Made by a program: the position numbers and the translations under genes. The notes beneath the pieces are model-generated. The model did not search any database, had not been told where the DNA came from, and saw only the letters and a list, made by a program, of their open reading frames with translations. From NCBI GenBank assembly GCA_030549775.1, contig CM060175.1, forward strand, positions 101,534,422 through 101,598,421: DNA of 64,000 nucleotides. Direction: 5' to 3'. Each line of letters begins with the position of its first letter. Position 1 is the first letter of the stretch. The stretch is from Tamarix chinensis (Eukaryota; Streptophyta; Magnoliopsida; Caryophyllales; Tamaricaceae). Shown here piece by piece: positions 24,876-37,257 of this stretch.

Positions 24876-25425
24876 TTAGGTGTAACACCCTCAAAATTCA
24901 CTCCTGAAAAAAAAATTAAAATAAGCGGAAGCTAGAAGAGAATTTGGGGAATGTTACCGCCACATCTAACACAAGATAAATGTCCACTATCTATCTCATG
25001 CTAGATGTAAGGCTAAAACCTGTTAAACAAAATTTCAAACATTTATGCGGTGAGGATAAACTCCCACACGGAAATATCCACAGGCAGATGGCAAGTGAAT
25101 CAATTCACTAAATAAAATCATCGCTGAATGAATTAGCGGAACCTGTGAAATAAATCCGAATTTTAAAAACTTATCAGAGTACGAGGAATTAAAAGTTAGT
25201 TACAACACCCTTCAAATTTTAAATACAACACTTATAACTTCCAAAGATGAATATAGTTAAACAAAGTAAAACCCGACGGATCAAATTCTGGATTACCTAC
25301 TCTCTCAAACCAAGCCTTCCACCCAAATACAATATCCGATCTCAAACCTGCACAAGAGGTCTGCTCCCCACCATCAGTGGATCATCACAGGACCCATTCA
25401 ACCAAGGTAGTATTAGTAAGGGTCC

Positions 25426-25440
25426 AATACTGAGTACGTC
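25426..25440. repeat. Partial CAGTAC palindrome of unit C
   Basis: CAATACTGAGTACGTCC at the conserved distance from the array. One arm has decayed. Confidence 0.5.
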
Positions 25441-25759
25441 CCACTACCCTATCTTATGTGCATACTCAATACCCATATCATAAGTCCTACCATACACATA
25501 ATAACATGCGAAACATATGTAACATCCTATTTAAACAGGTAAGTGTGGTATGACCGAAATATAAAGTAGCTCATGTGCCTCAGTTAGGAATAATCCATAT
25601 CATTGACAACTCATTACATGACCACAATCACATAAGCAGCATGTAGTAATATACATAATAAAGGCCAGCTATGGTCCGGGTAGACTCATTCTTTAGATCT
25701 CTGGTAAATATAGTCGATTCACATCATAGTCTTTATCAATCCATGTGAGTATGAGAACC

Positions 25760-26075
25760 CCACTATTATAGCCGGTGGAACGGTCACGAGGGCTATGCCC
25801 TGCCACTATTATAGCCCGTGGACCGGTCACGAGGGTAACATACCCTGCCACTATTATTTGCCAGTGGACCGGTCTGGCCCCGACTCACAAGATGTTCCAC
25901 TGTAAATATTCGTATATTTCCCATGTCTTATCATTATTATGATTGGTTTGTTGAGCACGGAGTCCCCCACTATTATAGTCGGTGGAACGGTCACGAGGGC
26001 ACATGCCCTGGCACTATTATAGCTGGTGGACCGGTCACGAGGGTAACATACCCTGCCAATATTATTCGCCAATGG
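25760..26075 (-). repeat. Palindrome array of unit C (six units in two blocks)
   Basis: Clear units at 25760-25778, 25803-25821, 25848-25866, 25967-25985, about 26009-26028 and about 26056-26075, for example CCACTATTATAGCCGGTGG. Between units lies GGTCACGAGGG-n-CCCTG, itself an inverted repeat (AGGG...CCCT). The two blocks are separated by a CCACTGTAAATATT-containing stretch that recurs in Z, D, E and F. Confidence 0.85.
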
Positions 26076-26099
26076 ACCGGTCTGGGTCCAGCTAAACAT

Positions 26100-26900
26100 C
26101 TTCCTCTTTAAGTGATTAGTGTCTTAACGTGTCTTATTCGAAATAATTTTACCCTTAACATGCATGTCCTAAAAGGCCACACGACATCCATCATAACTTG
26201 CAGCATACCCATATTAGCACATACCAGACAAGAGCACGAGAACATACCTCAGTTCCAAGCTACGCTACACAATAAAAATAGATAACATATAGGACACAAC
26301 ATAAAAATCGTACAAGGCATCCAAGGCAAGTAAAACACATAGCACACAGGCGGCCTTAGTTACGTCCTTACTAAACACCCATAAGTGGAGGTAAGTAGAG
26401 ACTTACCTGGATCCAAAGCTAGCTAAGCGAGATAAGAGGGAGAGAGAGATCACTAGTTCAAGGATACACAATAACGCTTTCCTAGATCGCCGATAGACAT
26501 CGAAAACTAAGTTAGAAACTATCATATCGATCAATAATTTCAACTATTATAATTTAATCGATATAAAGAGACACAAACTATTTTTCTTGGAAAACGTGTC
26601 CAAAACTTAGGACTTAAAATCATAGCTCTATTAAGATTAAATATAAATCAAAACGGATTAATAAAAATGCACTTAGGACATTTCAAATTAATTTGGAAAG
26701 CCCAAGAAAGATAATCGGTTATAAGTTAATTTATCGAAAATAACTTATTCATTAGGTTTTACAACTAAATAGGTAAACCAACCATTTGCATATAACCAAA
26801 TCCAAACTGATTAGATTAAAACATAACTTAAATGATTTAAAACCCAAAGACAGAAATCGATTAGATAAGAGACGCATAGCAAAAATTAATTTTATAAAAT
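26100..26900. other. Non-coding middle part of unit C
   Basis: No frame above background and no tandem structure seen before about 26600. Confidence 0.5.
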
Positions 26901-27830
26901 CATCCCCAAAGATTAGGGTTTTAATGCCTAAACTACGAATCGACCAAATCACTTCAATTACCTCAAATTGATAGTTTTAAAACACAATTAAACTAATTTT
27001 AGATAAATCCAGATAATCAATTCAACAAAACAATCTTCCGATTAACCAATTCTAGACAATCCATTTTCAAAATTTGGGTTTTAAAGTCAACGACACAAAC
27101 TCAGGTAATTCAAATCAATTAATTCCAATTAAAGGTATTAGAATACAATTAGGATCATTTCAACTACTTCTATAAATTTAATTTTAGAAAAAAATTTATA
27201 CACATGATCAATTTCATAATCTCACTTGAAATCTAGGGTTTTAGGCCCGAAAATACAATTCGGTTGAATTCTATTAATTTAATCAAATTGAATGTTTAGA
27301 AATGCAATTAAACACATTTTATAACATATCAAATAATCAATTGATCAAAACCAATAAAAGAAATACCCAATTTAGTACAATTAGGGTTTTTGAGCCAAGA
27401 ACACAAATCCGATCAATTCTTGCTAAAATATATAAATTGGCAGTTCAAAAATATAATTAAATATATTCTAATATAAATTGTATAGTCAATTGAATAAAAC
27501 GACCCGATTACACAATCCAATTTGGACCCGCGAGAGTTTTGACCTAAAAATCTAATTCCGATCAATTACGTGCAATTTTTCCAAATCAACACTTCTAATA
27601 TAAAATTAAATACATTTTAAACAATATTATAAAATCACTTGAGTGGAACGGCTCAATTATACGACCCAATTTCATTACACCCGAATTTTGACCTAGGAAT
27701 CAAATTTCGATGAAACCTGCATAAATTTCTCAAATTGACGATTCTAACATGAAATTAGATATATTTAAAAACATATTGTATAGTCAATTTATCCAAAATC
27801 GCTAAAACGGGAGAATCCGAAAAATTTGGG
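26900..27830. repeat. Satellite-like array in unit C, period about 147-162 bp
   Basis: A phrase of the form AGGGTTTT-n-GCC-n-ACACAAATCCGATCAATT recurs near 26914, 27076, 27237, 27384, 27534 and 27681. Between copies, AAATTAAATACATTTTA-n-TTGTATAGTCAATTGA also recurs. At least six diverged units, close to nucleosome length. Confidence 0.75.
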
Positions 27831-28019
27831 CTTAACCCGGCCAAAATCCAAATTTTCCAAAATTCCAACATAACCATACAATTAACCTATCCAAATCATT
27901 CTTGCAGCACATATATACATAACCAAACAGTTAATTTACCTTATCACAAGCTAAATCATACTCAATTAATCAAATCTATATTAGGGTTTTAAGAAATTTA
28001 TACCAACAAAAATCAACAA

Positions 28020-28395
28020 AATCGGAGCAAAGGAAGGCTGGGGAAGCTTCATCGGAGGCCGAGGATGGCTTGCCGGTGGTCAGCAGGGCCTGCCATGGCC
28101 GGATGGCGGCTCAACTAGTGCGGCTCGTCGCTGCTGCGCTCTGCCGTCACTGCTGCTCCTACGCGTTGCTGCTGCTGCTACAGCGGCTGTTGCTACGGGT
28201 TGTGGTGTCGTCGGTTGTAGGTGGTTGGAGGTCGGCCGGCGGCTGGTGGAGCTAGGAGATGGAGGAGGTGAGGGAGGTTGGGGTTGGGTTTGGGGCTGTA
28301 GAACAGGGACGCACAGGAAAGAGAGAAAGAAGAGAAGAGAAGGAGAAGGAGAAGGAGAGAAAAAGGAAAAAGAAGAGGGGGTCAAGCACCGGCAG
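28020..28395 (-). other. Purine-rich tract of unit C (pyrimidine-rich on its sense strand)
   Basis: G/A-rich sequence with GGTGGT and GAGAAGG runs. Frames on both strands are low-complexity and I do not treat them as genes. Confidence 0.6.
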
Positions 28396-29319
28396 GTTGT
28401 TCCTTATTTTTTAACAAATACAAGTAAAAGTAAAATACTAAATATTTAAAATTTTTATCAGAAGATTTTATCTAAATTTTTATTTAACGAAATTTTATTT
28501 CGAAACGATCCAAAGGCTTAAAATTAATAAAAAGCTATATAAAGAATTTCATAAACATTTTCGAAAAATTTTACCAACGAACGTAAAAATTTATATTATT
28601 TACGGAAAAAAATTATAAGACCCCGAAATAATATTTAAAAACATATAATAAAATATTTAAGTCAAATTATAATAAACCGAGACTAATTTTAATAATTTCC
28701 GAAATCGGTTTTTCGTAAACTGAAAAGCGTAAAACAGAAGAAAATTAATTTTAAAAAAATATTAAATAAGCTCTGAAAATATTTTTAATTTAAACTTCTC
28801 GAAAATATTAACGATTTCTGGAATCGAATAAATTTAAAGTCGGAAATATTTTCTACAAATAAAATCATTGAAATAACTTTAACTAAAATGCCCCAAAAAT
28901 TCCTAATTTTAAATAGTATATTTAAATGAGGTTTTATTATAAAATTTAATTAAGTATATCATTTTATTTAAAATAAAAGAAAATTAATTAGGGCCAATCA
29001 AGAATAAATTTATAAGTATTTTAATTAGGAGGAATTTGGGTATTTTAACTAATTAAAGATTTTAATTTGGGAATTAATTAAATAAATTATTTTATTTAAA
29101 ATAAGAAGGAGAAAATTGTTTGAAATTAATAATAATTTTATTAATAATTTAATTGAAGAAAATTGGGGTATTTTACTAATTAAAATATAATTTATGGAAA
29201 ATATTTTAAAAACCATAAATTAGCCTAAAAAGGGAATTTAATATTTTTATTAAAAAATATTTTATGTTAAATACCCAAAATATTCTAATTAATTTATTTA
29301 AACCCAAAACCTTAAATTT

Positions 29320-30310
29320 CTCCTTTTTCCTTTTCTTTTCTTCTTTTTCTTTTTCTTTCTTCCTTTTTCTTCTTTCTTCCGCAGTTGGGCCTGGACGCGG
29401 CCCAACCCACCCTCTCTTCCTCTCCCCTTAGCCCAGCGTCGCTGGTTTCTTCCTGCGTGCGCCCAGATGCGGCGTTTGGTGCGGTTTTATGTCGAGACGA
29501 CGCGTCTCATTTAATGAAGGAGTAACTCGCGCCGACCGCCCGGTTCTTCCCCTTTTCTTTTCTTTCCCCGGTCCACCTCCTCTTCTTCTTCCTTCTTCCT
29601 CCTTTCCCCTCCGTCGACGCGGCTGCAGCTTCTGACCCCATTAATGGCATCTCCAGCTACAGGGACTTTGACTGGCCATTTCTGGTCTCATTGAATTCCC
29701 CTTGACTCGAGGAATAAATTGGCATAACTCTTGTCCGTTATCTCTCGCCCGTTTCTTCTCCCCAGCCTCGCGAAACTTCGATGCAACCCAAACGATTGCC
29801 GACCAATTACTGCCGCCGGCCACCCAAATACTCGCACCTAATACCTTCCTGCCGACCCCCAAAACCCTATTATCCCATCTACCATCTATAAATAGCCTAA
29901 TTGTAGGAGTTTTGGAATTTTTTTTCTCACCCGTAACCCTAAGTGAAGGCTGCCATCACCGTGACTTCAGACGCATCTTCCGCCACCGATAGCCAACCTC
30001 AGTGCCACCGCAGCATTCCAATTTCTTCCCTGAAATTTTCTCTAATTAACTAAACCATTTTCAACCTTTGATTCTTCTTGCACAGGCCTCCATAACCGTG
30101 CAAAGTTTGCTGCTCATCTCACCAGAATTTTCACCCCGCAATCTTTAAGCCGCCGTCCGCCGCCGTTTCTGCCACTTCTACTGCCCTTTGAACCACCCAA
30201 AAACTCCCTCTAATCCTCCTCCACCGAACCATAACCTTATTTTATTTTTCCCCCTGCTCCTTCTCTCTTTTTCTTCATCTTTGTCCCTCTTAGATCATTT
30301 TTCCCGCCAC
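29320..30310 (+). other. Pyrimidine-rich leader of unit D
   Basis: C/T-rich sequence with CCGCC clusters, surrounding and following the TATA box. The 96-residue frame at 29702-29992 starts upstream of the TATA box and has no recognisable domain. Confidence 0.6.
29887..29894 (+). promoter_or_regulatory. TATA box of unit D
   Basis: TATAAATA in the context CTATAAATAGCC, about 1.0 kb from the 5' end of the unit. The same octamer lies about 0.85 kb from the 5' end of unit F on its sense strand. A shared TATA position supports the orientation assigned to these units and their identity as LTRs. Confidence 0.6.
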
Positions 30311-30399
30311 CGCCGTGAACCACCGCCGGTGCCGCCCATTCCCGCCAACTCAAGGTGAAACCCTAGACCTCCTTAGTCATTATTTACTATTTATTGTAA

Positions 30400-30938
30400 A
30401 TTATTCTATCTTTATTTTAATTATTAGTAATTATTCAAATATAATAATTATTTCCTTGCTATTAATATTATTATTATTTGATATAAAATTTATGCTGAAT
30501 TTTACTTGTAGGGTAGAGAGTGGTAATAAAATAATTTTATTGTTAGTTTCGAATTTTAAGTTATTAATTGAATTATTATATGATTATTATCATTCTTTTT
30601 ATTATTATTAATATTATAATTATTAGAATAATTATTATTATCATTTTATTTATTATTCTGGAAAATCTTAGGCCCTAATTTTGTATTAACATTCGCACTT
30701 ATGTATTTTAGTATTATTATTTCTATTGTTTTTATAACCATTAATAATAATATTATTATTATCTTTATTATTTTAATATTATTATATATGTTATTAATTT
30801 TATTATTAATATTTATAAATAGTAGGTCATTAGTTATAAGTAGGGTCGAAACCCCACTTTAAATTTAAAGCTTATATATATTATTAGTATTATTATTTTT
30901 AATATTATCTTTATTTATAATATTTAGTTGTTATTAGA

Positions 30939-30977
<39 letters not shown>

Positions 30978-31070
30978 TTATCTTTACTAATATTATTTTG
31001 GTGAAGGGTAGAAACCCTTATATCACCTTTTTATTTTGAACTGCATTAGTTTTATTATTAATATTCTACT
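30400..31070. repeat. ATT/TAT-rich microsatellite region of unit D
   Basis: Long stretches of ATT, TTAT and ATTATT repeats with an almost pure (ATT)n run near 30935-30980. The counterpart in F lies at 51560-52430 on the other strand. Confidence 0.85.
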
Positions 31071-31589
31071 AGTATTTTGTAGAGTCAATTCTAGTATAAT
31101 AATTTTTAATTAAAAATAAGGTCTTGGGATAAGTTAGAAATAATAGCATTCTTAAGAGAAAATCTAATCCTAGTATTTTTCCCATAGTAGGTGAGCCCAA
31201 CCAAAACCCTCACGTGGTATAGGAGCGTGCTCCAAGACCGGTGACATTTTTAGGTAAGGGGTGTTAAGGCCATTGGTATCATATATGATTTATATGCCAT
31301 GCATGCCATATGATATGATTTGTCGTGTATCTTATGTATTTATTGTATGACTGTTATGAATGCAACATGGTATGGAAGTTGAGGTGTGTTTCGTTAAATG
31401 ATTGTGGCATGAGAATGATATGTGTAAATGTGTTTCAATACGATATGATGTGGCCCTGAGACATACATGATGGAATGGTAAAATAAGGATGGGAAGTTTC
31501 ATGGGAGTTGGGTTTTGAATGGAATTAATGTATTGCATAGTGTTAGGGTTCGCATGGAGTTTCATGAGGGATAGGCTTTGCATGGAGTT

Positions 31590-31860
31590 CATGTCTACAT
31601 GGTGTTAGGGTTTCGTATGAGTTGTATGGTGTTAGGGTTTTGTATGGGTTGTATGGCTTTAGGGGTTTGCATGAAGTTGCATATGCTAGGGTTTTGCATA
31701 AAATAGTATGGTGTTAGGATTTTGCATGAAATAGTAGGGTGATAGGGTTTTACACGAGAGGTCATGGTATTAGGGTTTTGTGCGAAATGGTATGGTGTTA
31801 GAGGCTTGCATGAAATGGTATGATGTTGGGGTTTGCATGGAAGCATGGTCTACGTGGAGT
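31590..31860. repeat. About 33-bp minisatellite in unit D
   Basis: Seven to eight copies of a unit around ATGGTGTTAGGGTTTTGCATGA. It sits between the microsatellite region and the palindrome blocks. Isolated weaker copies extend to about 31360 on the left. Confidence 0.8.
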
Positions 31861-32075
31861 TAGGGTTTTGCATGGAAGTTAGGGTTTTTGCATGGGTGCT
31901 AGAGTATGTCATAACTAACTATGGTGGTGATGATTAACTAAGGTTGGAGGGGTCAACCTAAGATGAGGAGTAAGCATGGTGGGAGGCTGACGTGCAAGTT
32001 TTGATGATTTCTAAATAAGACACTTAAAATATTAATTACGTAAAGTGGAAGATGTTGAGCCAGGCCCAGACCAAT

Positions 32076-32395
32076 CCACCGGCATAATAGTGGCAAGGAA
32101 TGTTTTCCCTCGCGACCGATCCACCGACTAAAATAGGGCAGGGTATGTACCCTCGCGACCGATCCACCGGCTATAATAGTGGGGGATCCCGAGCTCAACA
32201 AACCAAACTATATATATTGTTAAGATGTAAAAAGACATTAATTACTTACAGTGGAACACCGTACGACAAAGGGGCCAGACCGATCCACCGGCATATAATA
32301 GTGGCAGGGTATGTTACCCTCGCGACAGATCCACCGACATATAATAGTGGCAGGGCATGTACCCTCGCGACCGATCCACCGGCTAAAATAGTGGG
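32076..32395 (+). repeat. Palindrome array of unit D (six units in two blocks)
   Basis: Units at 32076-32093, about 32121-32139, 32164-32182, 32285-32304, 32331-32350 and 32377-32395, for example CCACCGGCTATAATAGTGG. The spacer repeats AGGG-TATGTTA-CCCTCGCGACCGAT, itself an inverted repeat. The second unit of block 1 has lost its right arm (AATAGGGC). Confidence 0.88.
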
Positions 32396-32605
32396 GTTCC
32401 CGTAATCGTATGGACTTGATAAAGAGTATGGTGTGAAAACATTTTGATAAAGGATTAATGAAGTAATTAATTTAAACTATATCGGATCTTAGCATTTCCA
32501 CCTGATCGTTCATTTGCCTTTATGTTATTGTTGGTGATTATGCCCTATTATTATTTTGCATGATTTTATATGCTATGTGTTGGCCTTAGTGCTCAGTCAC
32601 CTTAC

Positions 32606-32624
32606 TCAGTACGTAGCGTACTGA
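32606..32624. repeat. CAGTAC palindrome of unit D
   Basis: TCAGTACGTAGCGTACTGA, a near-perfect 19-base palindrome, followed by CACCCATTTCATGGGTG, a second inverted repeat. This is the best-preserved copy of the module. Confidence 0.8.
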
Positions 32625-33497
32625 TCACCCATTTCATGGGTGCTGCTCATTCCAACGAGTAGAAGGCCCATCTGACTTCCTGCAGGTAGGAGATGTGTAT
32701 TATGATGCTATTGATGTCTATGGGACACCAAGAGGGATTGAGTGATGATGGGGCGGGATCTGTTCCCATAGTGATGTGGTCGGCTCTCCTTGAGATTTTT
32801 ATTACCATTTCTTTTAATTATAGTTAGTACTCCGGAAACAGTTTATTTATTGCAGTTTTCTCCTTTCTCGAATAACTAATTCTTGTACTTTGGATTGTTT
32901 AAGGAATAGCGCGTATTTGATTTTCGTAATCATGAATTTAGATTATTTATTAATGTTTCAAGTCATTTTTCTTAGCCTTAACACTTAATGCTGGAACGGC
33001 AGGAGTGAATCGGTCTAGTATTAAGTGTAGCGGTAACATTTCCAAAATTTACGGTTTAAGTTACAAGTATTATAAAAAAAATATTGTGTAAATTTTGGGG
33101 TGTTACATTAACTATTTAAAAAGAAATTCTATAATTTAAATAATATATTTCGTCAACAAAATATAACTTCAAAATAGCGTTGTAATCACACGACAAAGTT
33201 ATAATCGAAAACGAATCTAAAATATTAAAAATCAAAATACGAGAAAGAACGGGATTACATGTTTTTAACCGAAAATCGAAATCATATGAATATAATAAAA
33301 TCATGGTCGTGAACGAATTTATCTAGAATGGTTCGCAACGACCACGATTAATTAAATTCAAATATGAATTCGAAATCGTCAGTGAATCCATAAAACGAAT
33401 CAAAATTAAAATAATTAAATATTTGCATCAAATTATGCTAATAAAATCATTAGGCTTAATAAAATTAGGTTTAAAAAATACGGGGTATTACATTAGG

Positions 33498-34486
33498 TGT
33501 TGAGGTTTAGTATAAGAAAAGGTTATGTGGTTTCCTTAGCGAGCATTACCCTGAAATTAAGTGTTTTGATTTTGGTGACATATCCTTGATGATCATTGCC
33601 TTGGATGATGTGATTATATTCCACTCAAGGTTTGAATTCATTTAAATCAAACTAGGTTAGAAAACCACCATAGTAAGTATTGAAAAATTAGATTAGGGTT
33701 GACTTGATAATGTTTGGTGTAAGAAATAAACATTAAATTGAAATAAGGAAGTCTCATGGTTGGAGGATAGCTACTTTATGGTTGGCCTTCATTATATGTT
33801 GAGTATAAGATCATGCTTATCTTTTGTCATTGAATATCACATGTGATTATATGCTTTGGGTATGATTCTTGTTTATATGTTCATGGTTTAAATTAAGGAA
33901 GTCTCATTGTTAGAGGATTGTTACTTAATACTAGGCCTTCCTATGTTGAGTATGATATCATAATTATATTTTGTTGTTGAGTATCACATGTGATTATATG
34001 CTTTGGGTATGATTCTTGTTTATATGATTAGATGCAAAATGAGCATGCTAACTCTTAAAATATGTTATAATTTACACAATATGTGGAAGTTATATTGATA
34101 CTATCACTTTCAAGTAGTTGCAAGTTTTTGTGGCAGCTTAGACTAAGTTTGAGTATTTAACGTTAATTCAGTGTCTTTTGTTCCAGTTGTAGTATTGTGT
34201 CATTCTAGTTGTTCCCTCTTTTAGGATGTAAATCATTGTAAATGTTTTTATATTATATTTAAATATGTTCTCCCTTTCACCTTCTTTTTTTTGTTGTTAG
34301 TTTTGCGTCGGCTTTGGATTAAGTGCTGACCACACTTAATCTTTTTGTCAGAGTTATTGTTGACCTTACATATGACATGAGTTGGGTATTTATCATACCC
34401 TTAATCATGTTGGGTTTAAAATAACACCTAATATTTTGTATAATTTATTCATCAAAAAAATTCAAGTAGTAAATTTTGAGGAGGGT
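33498..34486. other. Host DNA right of unit C, with a tandem duplication
   Basis: Two adjacent copies of a segment of about 150-155 bp (about 33734-33890 and 33891-34040) share AAGGAAGTCTCAT, GTTGAGTAT-n-ATCA and a long TATCACATGTGATTATATGC stretch. The rest has no frame of note. Confidence 0.7.
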
Positions 34487-35020
34487 GTTGGAATAATCAA
34501 CAACCTACATAACATGCACAACATCATACATGTGTGGATATCTCTATGCCACTATTATTTTACAACACAACTCACCCATTATTAGAATATTGTAGCAAAT
34601 TTTTGATTGATTGAAGTGGAAGACAAATGACTTGGTAAAATATATGCCACCATAGCCAATCATGTTGTAGATAAGGATAAAAAAAAATTAAAGATATTTA
34701 ATAAAAAGGAAATCATATATAGGTTTAGAAAAAATACCACTATCTTTTTTTTTTCTTCATCATTTCATATGGACTATGGAGCACACGACTTGGTTTCAAC
34801 TACTAGGGATGAATCCTTTTTGCTTGCATGAAGCAAAGTGATGCTTGTCTTCGAATTGATTATAATCACCATTTCAACCAAATATGTAAAACGTTTATAG
34901 ACATAACAGTATTCATTCAGTGGGATAGGTATAGACGTTTCACCTTCATGGCTTCCCAATCTTGCATTATCTTAAACAAACACCATACTCTTGGTGTAAT
35001 AAATTATATTTAATTTTTAG
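34487..35020 (+). mobile_element. Possible Copia-type 3' LTR fragment
   Basis: TGTTGGAATAATC at 34487 follows GAGGAGGG, the usual arrangement of polypurine tract and LTR start in plant Copia elements. A short plus frame just before it ends in EEGVGII, similar to the tail of Copia polyproteins. I do not see a second LTR, a clear LTR end or pol domains, so the call is tentative and the right edge is a guess. Confidence 0.3.
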
Positions 35021-35459
35021 TTCTTTGTACTTTGATGTCTGATTAAGAAGTGTAAATTACTAATGAGATTACAATGAAAATATTTTTATTTATATACATA
35101 TCAATGCAAGGACTTATGTATAAAGAGAAATTGGGTTATGGAAATATATATAATTATAGAAAAATATTCAAATTATCTCTGGCATATATTTTAGGAATGA
35201 AAGGAATGAGTTTCTAGAAATGAACTAACTACATTAATCCAAAAAATTGGAATGTATGAATTTGATTTTTAATTACTAGTTGAGAGATTGACTCTTTATG
35301 AATACGGTAGTTGCAAATTTGCGTTTTTTAAACTTGAAAGAATCAAGTTGTGATTTACCTACCTCAGATCGACTCTTGATAGGATTAGGGTTTACCTTAT
35401 TTGCCTTTTGAGACTAATAAAACGTGGCGTAGTGATATTATTTTGAAATAAGTGCTCCG

Positions 35460-35734
35460 TTCAGCATTTTTTGATTTAGCCGAGCCCTGGCGTTCTCTCT
35501 TTCCCGATTCACATTCTCGTTTCTCACTACCGGATTCGCCGTACACCAAATCCTCGGCGTCAGTTCCCGACAACTCCGCCGTTAGCCATCAGTGTCGACT
35601 TGCCGGCTCGGATTAAGGTTGTGCACTGAACACACTTCCCATCGCTGTTTACTTCCTTATCTGTCAATCACCTCCTATTTCAGTCTCTACTTTTCGCCGC
35701 CGTTGGTATCTAACTCGCCGTTTCCCAGCTGAAG
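35460..35734 (+). other. Probable 5' UTR exon of the BTB/POZ gene
   Basis: CT-rich sequence of typical plant leader composition, ending in GAAG followed by GTACTT at 35735. That is a good splice donor. No long frame runs through it. The transcription start is not defined by sequence and could be some tens of bases away. Confidence 0.5.
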
Positions 35735-37230
35735 GTACTTCGCCCTATTTCTGAGTCCTTGACGTTTCTGTCATCAATACATTTTGATCTGATTTACATC
35801 CTCATAGATAAATCTAAATCGTGTTTGTTTCAGTTCTTCCAAATCTTCTTTTGCTTCAATCGCCCTGTTTCGACGCATTCTTATTATATATGAAACGAGG
35901 TTCGTCTGATATCATTGCCTAGCGGTCTATGATTATCCGCATTCTTTATCATATATATATTGTGATATTCAGTAGCAATGGTTTTCTGTTTGTTTCATCA
36001 CCGCGCGGCACATTTTTTCGTCTTACCGATCCTCACCCAGATTGCCAGGGCAACGGAGGAGGAAAAGATGAAGAATTGCAACGCTGCATAGTTAGTAGTA
36101 GTAGTCAAAATCAAAGTCCGCCACTGCTTCTGTTTTCAGTTCCGATCTCATTCCCATCGATAATACAAGTTTCTGATTGATTTGGGACCTCCCGTATCTT
36201 GAAATTTACGAACGTTTCTCTTTCCGTCTTGTGCTGTTCAACATTTAAGGACAAAACAGTATTGGGAACTCCCATATAATGTACCAGGTGTTTGATGATT
36301 TTGCAAGACATTATGGATAATTTCATGAAGCATACGTAGCATTATGGTTCATAGCTAATGCTGTATAAGTTTATGAATGTTAAGGTTCTTACCCTCATTA
36401 TTAATTTTAAATGGATTATTTATTCTCATTTATCTTCGGAATTCACTCAGATGTCAGTCATATATAATTGTCATGATCGTCGCTGCTATATTCTGTGATG
36501 GAGAATCTGGTAAGTGCTCTTGCTTGTTGTCTGTTTTTGTTGTTCTACTAGTGATTCATTTCTTTCTTTTTCTTTTATCCATATAATCCTGAAGCGTGCA
36601 TAGAGAAGTGTGAATTCCTATACTTTTGGTGTTGTTTTGTGCCCCGTTCAGATTGGGAGTAATAGAGGGGGGACATATTGGAATTAGAAATTATTTACCA
36701 AACGACACATACACTAAAATTTACCACGTTTTGCACGTGGGCATAATTTCTGGGAGGATCATTGTTATGCTATCCCCATGGGAGAAATGAAACGTCCTAA
36801 TCTGACTATCATCTGTCCTTTTATTTTCCTATTGCATAGTTATATTATAACTGTTAGCCAAGATTTCTGAGGGACTACAAAATTTAATGCTTGTACTAAG
36901 ATTTTTTTTTTTTGTTGACCACTTGGGGTGTTGCTGTGCTTATTCATTCTTGAATCTTATCCAAATGATGTTCTATCAAACTCCTAGCTGGAGATAGAAT
37001 GATGCTTGTGGTGGTTGACTGTCGAAGAACTGACAGTAGACATGGAGTCCTACATATGTGCTCGAGTCCCTCTCTCTGCTATATTGCTTACTACGTTGGA
37101 TCCAAAATCTTGCTAGAGAGATCCACCACATTTTAATTCCTTTTTTTCCCTTGTCAATTTTCTGACTCTTTTTTTTTTTTTTTTTTGCCTCTTTTGTTCT
37201 CATCTTCCTTCCACGTGTTTTTAATAGCAG
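35735..37230 (+). other. Probable intron in the 5' UTR of the BTB/POZ gene
   Basis: Starts GTACTT and ends with a long T-run (about 37171-37186), then TTAATAGCAG at 37230. A second possible acceptor, TTTCAG, ends at 37256, two bases before the start codon. About 1.5 kb with no conserved frame. I cannot exclude an extra small exon inside. Confidence 0.5.
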
Positions 37231-37257
37231 GGCAATGGAAATGGGGTGTCTTTCAGA

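Larger units (their letters stand above)
28884..33107 (+). mobile_element. Unit D: solo-LTR-like element nested in unit C
   Basis: Begins TAAAATGCCCCAAAAATT and ends AATTTTGGGGTGTTACA. The 5-bp duplication TTAAC flanks it exactly (28879-28883 and 33108-33112). It is 4224 bp. Order: start module, pyrimidine-rich leader with a TATA box (29887-29894), ATT-rich microsatellite region (30400-31070), about 33-bp minisatellite (31590-31860), two palindrome blocks (32076-32395), CAGTAC palindrome (32606-32624), terminal module. It lies opposite to C. The CTCCAAGACCGGTG phrase at about 31230 has its complement in F near 51432, which links the two copies. Confidence 0.78.
24881..33492 (-). mobile_element. 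Unit C: solo-LTR-like element, interrupted by unit D
   Basis: The left end is TGTAACACCCTCAAAATT and the right end ATACGGGGTATTACA. The 5-bp duplication TTAGG flanks it exactly (24876-24880 and 33493-33497). Removing D and its duplicate leaves about 4.38 kb. The sense strand is minus: the palindrome blocks (25760-26075) lie near the left end and the purine-rich tract (28020-28390 on the plus strand) near the right. It carries its own satellite-like array (about 26900-27830). No coding capacity. Confidence 0.75.

Noticed and set aside
28070..28449. Frames rich in Arg/Gly or Pro/Ser in unit C
   Set aside because: Open on both strands in a purine-rich leader tract of an LTR-like unit.
37246..37257. 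A start of the BTB protein 12 bases upstream
   Set aside because: That codon is GTG; the first ATG in frame is 37258.
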